Assembly: GCA_030045215.1 (NCBI GenBank)
Contig: JASIBJ010000277.1
Span: forward strand, 1-6,193
Direction: 5' to 3'
From: Streptosporangiaceae bacterium
GTDB lineage: Bacteria > Actinomycetota > Actinomycetes > Streptosporangiales > Streptosporangiaceae
Length of the DNA: 6,193 nucleotides
Part shown: one piece after another, positions 1-5,119 of the stretch
Numbering within the stretch: the stretch's first letter is position 1
Layout: the number at the start of each line of letters is the position of its first letter
Made by a program: the position numbers and the translations under genes
The notes under the pieces: generated by a model
Databases searched by the model: none
The model's input: only the letters and a program-made list of their open reading frames with translations
Told to the model about the DNA's origin: nothing

Positions 1-49
1 CAGGCAGGGCCGGCGGGCGCGGCGCGGGCTGCTCGTGTCCGACCTATGA
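1..49 (+). CDS. Possible C-terminal end of the upstream gene (partial, uncertain)
   Basis: The frame that begins at base 2 stays open to a TGA at 47-49 and uses G or C in the third position of 14 of 15 codons, which is the pattern of coding DNA in this genome. It would encode only about 15 residues ending in LLVSDL. By gene order in actinomycetes the neighbour upstream of ftsZ is usually ftsQ, but I see no FtsQ signature in these few residues. The two other frames also stay open, to stops at about 117 and 137, so the frame choice is weak. Treat this as a guess about where the previous gene ends. Confidence 0.25.
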   Translation, partial: RQGRRARRGLLVSDL

Positions 50-133
50 CCCGATGGGAGCCGCAGCCGGGCATCCCGGTGGCGTGCCTGCTGCGACACG
101 CCGGGCGGGATCAGTGACAGTGGTTGACCACGG

Positions 134-150
134 GTAGGGCGCAACCCTAC
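134..150 (+). repeat. Small perfect hairpin in the ftsZ leader
   Basis: GTAGGG (134-139) and CCCTAC (145-150) are perfect inverted copies around a five-base loop CGCAA. A second, competing pairing is possible between GGTTG (122-126) and CAACC (142-146). No T-run follows, so this does not look like a standard intrinsic terminator. It could be a protein site, an RNA fold, or chance in GC-rich DNA. Confidence 0.4.
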
Positions 151-170
151 TGTCCGTATCAGTCGGCAGC

Positions 171-213
171 TTGACATAACTCTAAATCTCAAGTTGAAGG
201 TGAGAGTTTGACG
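171..213 (+). promoter_or_regulatory. Probable ftsZ promoter/regulatory block
   Basis: This block is clearly richer in A and T than its surroundings. It has a perfect -35-like TTGACA at 171-176 and a second TTGACG at 208-213. It also has nested inverted repeats: AACTCT (178-183) with AGAGTT (203-208), and TCTCA (187-191) with TGAGA (201-205). No convincing -10 hexamer lies 16-18 bases after either -35-like box, so the exact promoter is unresolved. Its position between the presumed ftsQ end and ftsZ is where actinomycete ftsZ promoters are known to lie, and separate promoters here let ftsZ be raised during septation. The assignment is inferred from composition and position. Confidence 0.4.
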
Positions 214-350
214 AGCCGTAGTTGCGCTAGACCTGCCCTGCCGACGGTACTGGGGGCGTTTGCGGGCAGGCGTTATCGCCGGGGCGTACCGAGCCCGGCT
301 CGGCACCTGGCCGCGACGGTGGCATAGGGTCCGCGGCAGGACGGACGAGC

Positions 351-358
351 GGAAAGGG
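351..358 (+). promoter_or_regulatory. Ribosome binding site that fixes the ftsZ start
   Basis: GGAAAGGG lies nine bases before the GTG at 368. This, with the family N-terminus [19 protein letters not shown] beginning right after that GTG, sets the start there. A longer in-frame reading from a TTG at 260 would add 36 residues with no family resemblance. Confidence 0.7.
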
Positions 359-367
359 TTCCTCCTC

Positions 368-1729
368 GTGGCAGCACCGCAGAACTACTTGGCGGTCATC
401 AAGGTCGTCGGTATCGGCGGGGGCGGCGTCAACGCCGTGAACCGGATGATCGAAGAGGGACTCAGGGGCGTCGAATTCATCGCGATCAACACGGACGCAC
501 AGGCGCTGCTGATGAGCGACGCCGATGTCAAGCTCGATGTGGGGCGCGAGCTCACCAGAGGGCTCGGGGCCGGGGCCAACCCGGACATCGGATCGAAGGC
601 AGCCGAGGACCATCGCGAGGAGATTGAAGAAGTCCTCAAGGGCGCGGACATGGTCTTCGTCACAGCCGGTGAGGGTGGCGGCACCGGGACCGGGGGTGCG
701 CCCGTCGTGGCCTCGGTGGCCAGGGCCCTGGGAGCCCTCACGATCGGCGTGGTGACCAGGCCGTTCGGCTTCGAGGGCAAGCGGCGCGCGTCACAGGCTG
801 ACACCGGGATCGAGCGGCTGCGGGCAGATGTCGACACGCTCATCGTGATCCCGAACGACCGCCTCCTGTCGATCTCCGACCGGCATGTCAGCGTGCTGGA
901 CGCGTTCAAGGCGGCCGACCAGGTCCTGCTCTCCGGTGTGCAGGGCATCACCGACCTGATCACCACACCCGGCCTGATCAACCTGGACTTCGCCGATGTG
1001 AAATCGGTGATGTCGGGGGCTGGGTCCGCGCTGATGGGCATCGGCAGCGCGCGCGGCGACGACCGGTCGGTCGCGGCCGCGGAGATGGCGATTTCCAGTC
1101 CGCTGCTTGAGGCGAGCATCGACGGCGCGCATGGCGGACTGCTGTCGATCCAGGGCGGTTCGGATCTCGGTCTGTTCGAGATCAACGAGGCCTCGCAGCT
1201 GGTAGCGAACTCGGCCGCGCCCGACGCCAACATCATCTTCGGCGCCGTGATCGACGACGCGCTCGGCGACGAGGTCCGGGTCACCGTGATCGCGGCCGGG
1301 TTCGACGAGCCCCAGGGCTCGCGGCCGCGGCCGCGGACGGCTGCCTATCCCGCCTCGCCGGTGTCCTCGCCCGCCCCGGCCCCGGTCACGACCGAGTCCC
1401 AGTGGCGACCCTTCTCGCTCGGCGATCAGCAGCCGGGCCTGGTGGCACCGGTGGTGCCGGTGTCCGAGCCCGTGGCGGTGACGGCCAGGGAGCAGCCAGG
1501 ACCTGACCAGCTTCCGGCCGAGGCTCAGGCGGGCGGATCCGGCCTTGACGGAGGCAAGATCGACGGGGTGCCGCAGCCGCGGGACGGAACGCAGGACGGC
1601 GCGGGGCGGCCGGCGGGTCAGCAGCCCGCCCGGCCGGCGGGCAAGCCAGCGGACGGGGCCGGCATCCGCCGCAAGTCGGTCGTGTTCGAGGAAGATGACG
1701 AGCTCGACGTGCCCGATTTCCTGAAGTGA
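368..1729 (+). CDS. ftsZ: Cell division protein FtsZ
   Basis: Tubulin-like GTPase that polymerises into the cytokinetic Z ring at midcell or at sporulation septa. The 453-residue product shows the N-terminal nucleotide fold ([12 protein letters not shown], residues 13-24) and the tubulin signature GGGTGTGG (103-110). The T7 synergy loop [11 protein letters not shown] (205-215) carries D207 and D210, which complete the GTPase site of the neighbouring subunit. The globular core ends near residue 313. A Pro/Ala/Gly-rich linker of about 120 residues follows, then a conserved tail (434-453) ending [11 protein letters not shown], the peptide that binds partners such as SepF. Length and sequence are normal for actinomycetes, and no key residue is missing. 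The GTG start at 368 is supported by a Shine-Dalgarno at 351-358. The stop overlaps the next start by four bases (GTGA), so pgeF is probably translationally coupled. Identification is certain. Confidence 0.98.
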   Translation: MAAPQNYLAVIKVVGIGGGGVNAVNRMIEEGLRGVEFIAINTDAQALLMSDADVKLDVGRELTRGLGAGANPDIGSKAAEDHREEIEEVLKGADMVFVTAGEGGGTGTGGAPVVASVARALGALTIGVVTRPFGFEGKRRASQADTGIERLRADVDTLIVIPNDRLLSISDRHVSVLDAFKAADQVLLSGVQGITDLITTPGLINLDFADVKSVMSGAGSALMGIGSARGDDRSVAAAEMAISSPLLEASIDGAHGGLLSIQGGSDLGLFEINEASQLVANSAAPDANIIFGAVIDDALGDEVRVTVIAAGFDEPQGSRPRPRTAAYPASPVSSPAPAPVTTESQWRPFSLGDQQPGLVAPVVPVSEPVAVTAREQPGPDQLPAEAQAGGSGLDGGKIDGVPQPRDGTQDGAGRPAGQQPARPAGKPADGAGIRRKSVVFEEDDELDVPDFLK

Positions 1730-2424
1730 GCCAGCTGTCCGCCGGCGTCCGCTGCCTGATGACAGATCGGAACGGCGGGGTCAGCGGTGACCCTTTCACG
1801 TCGCTGAACCTCGGCCTGGCCGCCGGGGACGATCCGGCGGCGGTAGCGGCCAACCGGAAGCTGGTGGCAGCCGCCTGCGGGCTACAGCCAGGCGATCTGG
1901 CCTGGATGCGGCAGGTGCACGGAGCCGACGTCCGGTTCGCGGCCCACGGCGGCTTGCAGGACGGCCCGTGCGATGCGATGTTCACGGACGTGGCCGGGCT
2001 CGCGCTGGCGGTGCTGGTAGCCGACTGCGTTCCTGTGCTGGTGGCCGAGCCGCAAGCCCGGCTGGCCGGAGCCGCGCACTCCGGCCGGGCCGGGCTGGTC
2101 GCCGGCGTCGTGCCGGCCCTGGTGACGCAGATGACGGCCGCGGGCGGCCGGCCTGAGCGCATGCGCGCGCTGATCGGCCCGGCCATCTGCGGGCGCTGTT
2201 ACGAGGTGCCCGAGCGGATGCGGGCGGAGGTCAGCGCCGTGATCCCTGAGGCCGGTTGCACGACGAGCCAGGGCACGCCGGGCCTGGACATCGTGGCCGG
2301 GGTGACGGCCCAGCTGGCGGCGGCGGGCGTGCCGTCCGTGCGGTCAGACGGCCGGTGCACCAGGGAGTCGGCCGATCTGTACTCCTACCGGCGGACGGCA
2401 CGACCGGCCGGTTTGCCGGGCTGA
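1726..2424 (+). CDS. pgeF: Laccase-domain protein PgeF/YfiH (peptidoglycan editing factor family), C-terminus out of frame
   Basis: Member of the multicopper polyphenol oxidase-like/YfiH family. The E. coli homologue PgeF is known to prevent misincorporation of serine in place of L-alanine in UDP-MurNAc peptide. Purine nucleoside phosphorylase activity is reported for other members. The open frame gives 232 residues with the metal/active-site set H65 (in RQVHGADV), C101 (in VADCVPV) and H118 (in AAHSGRAGL). [11 protein letters not shown] follows at 151-161, and [13 protein letters not shown] near 211-223. After SYRR the frame reads TARPAGLPG and stops. The expected family ending [15 protein letters not shown] is present one frame over at 2395-2441. 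One extra G after 2394 would join them into a 238-residue protein. The GTG start overlaps the ftsZ stop and lacks its own clear ribosome site. The catalytic residues lie before the break, so a partly functional product is conceivable. Confidence 0.9.
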   Translation: MSQLSAGVRCLMTDRNGGVSGDPFTSLNLGLAAGDDPAAVAANRKLVAAACGLQPGDLAWMRQVHGADVRFAAHGGLQDGPCDAMFTDVAGLALAVLVADCVPVLVAEPQARLAGAAHSGRAGLVAGVVPALVTQMTAAGGRPERMRALIGPAICGRCYEVPERMRAEVSAVIPEAGCTTSQGTPGLDIVAGVTAQLAAAGVPSVRSDGRCTRESADLYSYRRTARPAGLPG

Positions 2425-2441
2425 TCTGGCTCGAACCGTAG
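2395..2441 (+). other. Displaced C-terminal codons of pgeF (frameshift remnant)
   Basis: Read from 2397 in the frame ending at the TAG at 2439-2441, this stretch encodes [14 protein letters not shown], the usual end of YfiH/PgeF proteins. With one inserted G, the codons around it would read CGG CGG GAC GGC ACG and the gene would run without a break from 1726 to 2441. The short G-run context (CGGCGG-ACGG) is a typical place for a sequencing or assembly indel, but a true mutation cannot be excluded. Confidence 0.8.
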
Positions 2442-2533
2442 GCGCCGGCTGCACCGCAATACCGGGGCCACCGCGCGGGTGAGACGACACGGCCGCCGGT
2501 ACCCGCCTCGTTCCCCCCAATGCGGCTACGGAC

Positions 2534-2539
2534 AAGGAG
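2534..2539 (+). promoter_or_regulatory. Ribosome binding site of yggS
   Basis: AAGGAG ends nine bases before the GTG at 2549. An ATG at 2544 is only four bases away and opens a two-codon frame (ATG ATG TGA, 2544-2552) that overlaps the GTG, so GTG 2549 is the better start. Confidence 0.65.
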
Positions 2540-2548
2540 CGCGATGAT

Positions 2549-3304
2549 GTGACGGTGATCTCATCTTCGCAGGACGCGCAGGAGCGCCGCCTTGCCGAGC
2601 TGGCCGGCAACCTGGCAGCAGTGCGAGGCCGGATCGAGGCGGCCTGCGCGGCGGCAGGGCGCGCCGCGGCGGACATCACGCTGATCGCGGTGACCAAGAC
2701 GTTCCCGGCCAGCGACGTCATGCTGCTGAACCGGCTCGGCCTCGGCGACTTCGGGGAGAACAGGGATCAGGAGGCGGCCCCGAAGGCGGCGGCCTGCGCG
2801 GCGGCGGGCGTGCGGCCACGCTGGCACTTCGTCGGCCAGCTTCAGGTGAACAAGGCCGGCAGCGTCGTCCGGTACGCGGACGTGGTGCACTCGGTGGACC
2901 GGGCCAGGCTGGTCGCGGCCCTCGGCCGGCGGGCAGCGCTGGCCGGGCGGGAGATCAGCTGCCTGGTGCAGGTCAGCCTGGACGCGGCACCGCCGGCCGG
3001 GACAAGTCAGGATGGCCGCGGCGGCGCCCCGCCTGACGAGGTACTCGGGCTCGCCGCCGCGATTCAGGCCGAGCCGGCGCTGTCACTGGCGGGGGTGATG
3101 GCGGTGGCACCGCTGGGCGAGCCGGCCAGGCCCGCCTACGCGCGGCTGCGCCAGATAGCCCAGTCCGTGCGATCCGAATTTCCCTCCGCAGTCGCCATTT
3201 CCGCGGGCATGAGCGATGACCTGGGAGAAGCAATAGCAGAAGGCGCAACACACGTGCGCATCGGTACGGCGTTGCTCGGCGGTCGGCGAGCCTTCGTCAG
3301 GTAA
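2549..3304 (+). CDS. yggS: YggS/PROSC-family PLP-binding protein
   Basis: Cytosolic pyridoxal 5'-phosphate-binding protein of the YggS/PLPBP family, with an alanine-racemase-like N-terminal barrel but no known enzyme activity. Homologues help keep PLP and amino-acid pools in balance. The product is 251 residues, close to the family norm. K50 in LIAVTKTFP is the PLP Schiff-base lysine. [10 protein letters not shown] (about 66-75) and [11 protein letters not shown] (92-102) match conserved segments, the latter being the family signature. The C-terminal phosphate-binding region [27 protein letters not shown] is complete, with SAGMS in place of the more usual SMGMS. Residues about 148-162 form a Gly/Pro-rich insertion. 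A good Shine-Dalgarno sits at 2534-2539. The gene lies between pgeF and sepF as in other actinomycetes, and its TAA shares a base with an ATG (TAATG) leading toward sepF. Confidence 0.95.
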   Translation: MTVISSSQDAQERRLAELAGNLAAVRGRIEAACAAAGRAAADITLIAVTKTFPASDVMLLNRLGLGDFGENRDQEAAPKAAACAAAGVRPRWHFVGQLQVNKAGSVVRYADVVHSVDRARLVAALGRRAALAGREISCLVQVSLDAAPPAGTSQDGRGGAPPDEVLGLAAAIQAEPALSLAGVMAVAPLGEPARPAYARLRQIAQSVRSEFPSAVAISAGMSDDLGEAIAEGATHVRIGTALLGGRRAFVR

Positions 3305-3354
3305 TGTCCGTCCCGTGGCACCTGGCGCGAGCTGGGCCGCCTGGCATGCACGAC

Positions 3355-3360
3355 GGAGGA
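3355..3360 (+). promoter_or_regulatory. Ribosome binding site that fixes the sepF start
   Basis: GGAGGA, a near-ideal Shine-Dalgarno, ends six bases before the ATG at 3367. It favours this start over the in-frame ATG at 3304, which overlaps the yggS stop. Confidence 0.75.
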
Positions 3361-3366
3361 CAGAAG

Positions 3367-3852
3367 ATGGCCAGCGCGATGCGCAAGATGGCGGTCTATC
3401 TCGGCCTGGTAGAGGATGACCACCGGTACGACGACCAATACCAGGACGAGTACGGCGACGAGTACGACGAGTATGGCGCCGAGCTCGTGCAGGACGACCG
3501 GCATGAGGTGCAGGCCGCGGCGGGCGGCCGCAACGGGGAACGGCGCGCCAGCGGCCAGGTGCATACGACTGATTTGACCCGTATCACGACAGTGCATCCG
3601 CGGACGTACAATGAAGCCCGGACGATCGGAGAGTACTTCCGTGAGGGTACTCCGGTGATCATGAACCTGACTGAGATGGTCGACAGCGACGCCAAGCGCC
3701 TCGTGGACTTCTCGGCCGGACTGATCTTCGGATTGCGCGGGAGCATCGAGCGTGTAACGAACAAGGTGTTCCTGCTATCTCCGGCCAACGTAGAGGTGGC
3801 GGCAGAAGACAAGGCCAGGATCGCGGAGCGAGGTTTTTTCAATCAGAGCTGA
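3367..3852 (+). CDS. sepF: Cell division protein SepF
   Basis: Membrane-associated FtsZ partner. In actinobacteria, which lack FtsA, SepF is the main tether of the Z ring to the membrane. The 161-residue product begins [18 protein letters not shown], an N-terminal amphipathic membrane-binding helix of the kind known in this family. Residues about 17-65 are an acidic, Tyr-rich disordered linker with three DEY units. The globular SepF domain runs from about 73 to 147 ([60 protein letters not shown]) and forms the dimer that binds the FtsZ tail. A conserved ending ERGFFNQS follows. The start at 3367 is set by GGAGGA at 3355-3360 and by the family N-terminus. A longer version from the ATG at 3304 would add 21 unrelated residues. 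Its pairing with ftsZ, yggT and divIVA is standard for Gram-positive division clusters. Confidence 0.97.
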   Translation: MASAMRKMAVYLGLVEDDHRYDDQYQDEYGDEYDEYGAELVQDDRHEVQAAAGGRNGERRASGQVHTTDLTRITTVHPRTYNEARTIGEYFREGTPVIMNLTEMVDSDAKRLVDFSAGLIFGLRGSIERVTNKVFLLSPANVEVAAEDKARIAERGFFNQS

Positions 3853-3863
3853 CCGCGATGCCG

Positions 3864-3875
3864 GCCCGATCGGGC
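3864..3875. repeat. 12-base perfect palindrome after sepF
   Basis: GCCCGATCGGGC is self-complementary and begins 11 bases after the sepF stop, inside the 72-base gap before yggT. It has no loop and no T-run, so it is not a classical terminator. A dimeric regulator could bind it, or it could be chance at this GC content. Confidence 0.4.
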
Positions 3876-3924
3876 TACCACCCGGCGCTGGCCGTGACCG
3901 GCAGGTACCGATAGGCAGGCGGGT

Positions 3925-4212
3925 GTGAACTACATAGTCAGGGACGTGCTCTTCTACGCACTATCTGTCTACCTGGTGCTGCTCATCGCGCGTATGATCT
4001 TCAGCTGGATTCAGGTGTATTCGCGGACCTGGGCGCCGACGGGGATCCTGCTCGTGATAGCCGAGTGTGTCTACACGGCCACAGATCCGCCACTGAGATT
4101 TCTAAGGCGCTACATTCGACCGCTCCGGATCGGTAGTCTGGCCCTTGACCTCAGCTTCATGCTGCTGTTCCTGGTGGTCTACGTGCTCTGGCAAGTGGTC
4201 CAAGTTCAGTAA
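3925..4212 (+). CDS. yggT: YggT-family small membrane protein
   Basis: Small integral membrane protein of the YggT family (PF02325), encoded next to sepF in many Gram-positive and photosynthetic bacteria. Plastid and cyanobacterial relatives (CCB3/YlmG) are tied to cytochrome assembly or nucleoid/division organisation, but no biochemical role is settled for the actinobacterial form. The 95-residue product has a first hydrophobic helix at about 8-29 and a central part with TATDPPLRFLRRYIRPL (51-67), the characteristic DPxLRxxRRxIxP family motif. A second helix lies at about 71-92. The start is a GTG preceded only by a weak GGCAGG (3914-3919). The N-terminus MNYIVRDVLFYALSVYL matches the family, so the start is likely right. 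The gap to divIVA is 49 bases. Confidence 0.92.
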   Translation: MNYIVRDVLFYALSVYLVLLIARMIFSWIQVYSRTWAPTGILLVIAECVYTATDPPLRFLRRYIRPLRIGSLALDLSFMLLFLVVYVLWQVVQVQ

Positions 4213-4250
4213 GGTCATCAGGTAGCGTCCATAGAACGGGACAAAGCTCC

Positions 4251-4256
4251 AGGGAG
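4251..4256 (+). promoter_or_regulatory. Ribosome binding site of divIVA
   Basis: AGGGAG ends five bases before the ATG at 4262, a strong site for a highly expressed polarity protein. Confidence 0.7.
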
Positions 4257-4261
4257 AAGAG

Positions 4262-5074
4262 ATGCCACTGACGCCCGCGGATGTGCGGAACAAGCAGTTC
4301 AGCACGACCAGGCTCAGGCCGGGCTACGACGAGGAAGAGGTCGACGCCTTCCTCGACGAGGTCGAAGCAGCGCTAGACGAGCTCATTCAGGACAACGAGG
4401 AGCTCCGTGCCAAGCTGGCTGAAGTGCTGCGCGGCAAGCCACCGGTCACGCTGTCGCCGCAGGCCGACGTGCCCGAGCTGATGGCCCCCGAGCCGATCAG
4501 GCACGAGCCCGAGCGCCGGCCAGAGCCGGTCTCGATGCGGCCCGCCGAGGACAACATGGATACCGTCGCCCGTGTGCTGGCGCTGGCGCAGCAGACCGCC
4601 GACCAGGCGATCGCGGACGCGCGGCGCGAGGCGGATGAGACGCTGGGCCGGGCCCGGCGCGAGGCCGACGACATCCTCACCAAGGCCCGTCGCCAGTCCG
4701 AGCAGATCACCAGCGATGCCAGGGCCCGTGCCGAGAGTCTCGAGCGGGACGCGCAGGAGCGGCACCGCCAGGCGATGGGCTCGCTCGTCCAGTCCCGCGA
4801 GGAACTGGAGCGCCGGGTCGACGACCTGCGTGCGTTCGAGCGCGAGTACCGCAGCAGGCTCAAGGCCTACCTGGAGGGTCAGCTCCGCGACCTGGAGGCG
4901 GGTGCGGCCGACAGTGGCGTGTTCCCCGCCGTGGCCGGCGGGCCGTCCATGGGCATGGGCCGGATGGAGATGCGCAACGGCGCCCAGAGCGGCGGTTACC
5001 CGTCGATCCCTGAGCCGGTCGCGCACAACGGCGGGTTCCACCCCTCGGACGCGGGTCAGCACGACCGTCGTTAG
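4262..5074 (+). CDS. divIVA: DivIVA / Wag31 polar growth and septum-site protein
   Basis: Coiled-coil scaffold that binds curved membrane at poles and septa and, in actinomycetes, directs polar cell-wall growth (Wag31/antigen 84). The 270-residue product opens with the DivIVA lipid-binding domain (1 to about 58; MPLTPADVRNKQFSTTRL, then GYDEEEVDAFLDEVE). A Pro-rich spacer follows (about 59-97). A long Ala/Arg/Glu-rich coiled coil at about 98-212 contains ADARREAD and GRARREADD repeats and the conserved FEREYRSRLKAYLEGQLRDLE segment. The final 57 residues are a Gly/Met-rich disordered tail with a GMGRMEMRNG stretch. The start is clear from the family N-terminus and from AGGGAG at 4251-4256. 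Length is typical of the group. In mycobacteria Wag31 is phosphorylated by PknA/PknB near the spacer; a Thr at residue 63 in PPVTLSP lies in that region, but I cannot say that it is the equivalent site. Confidence 0.97.
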   Translation: MPLTPADVRNKQFSTTRLRPGYDEEEVDAFLDEVEAALDELIQDNEELRAKLAEVLRGKPPVTLSPQADVPELMAPEPIRHEPERRPEPVSMRPAEDNMDTVARVLALAQQTADQAIADARREADETLGRARREADDILTKARRQSEQITSDARARAESLERDAQERHRQAMGSLVQSREELERRVDDLRAFEREYRSRLKAYLEGQLRDLEAGAADSGVFPAVAGGPSMGMGRMEMRNGAQSGGYPSIPEPVAHNGGFHPSDAGQHDRR

Positions 5075-5119
5075 CACTGGCCGCGTATGGCAGTGCCGAG
5101 AGCTGACGGGGGGCCGTAG

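Noticed and set aside
46..117. Short leader frame of 23 codons from the ATG at 46
   Set aside because: It has no ribosome site, third-position G/C is unremarkable, and it overlaps the probable end of the upstream gene.
188..195. CTCAAGTT resembling a SoxR/MerR-type half-site
   Set aside because: The partner half-site at the right spacing is not a good match, so a redox-regulator operator is not supported.
260..367. N-terminal extension of FtsZ from a TTG at 260
   Set aside because: The 36 added residues resemble nothing in FtsZ, while the GTG at 368 has a well-spaced ribosome site and the exact family N-terminus.
385..1284. Minus-strand open frame (299 codons) opposite ftsZ
   Set aside because: It is antisense to highly conserved FtsZ codons, with Ser/Pro/Arg-rich shadow composition and no domain.
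2460..2506. Overlapping inverted pairs TACCGG/CCGGTA (2460-2465, 2496-2501) and GCGGGT/ACCCGC (2475-2480, 2501-2506) in the pgeF-yggS gap
   Set aside because: The stems are short with large loops and no T-run follows, which is expected by chance in such GC-rich DNA; not called a terminator.
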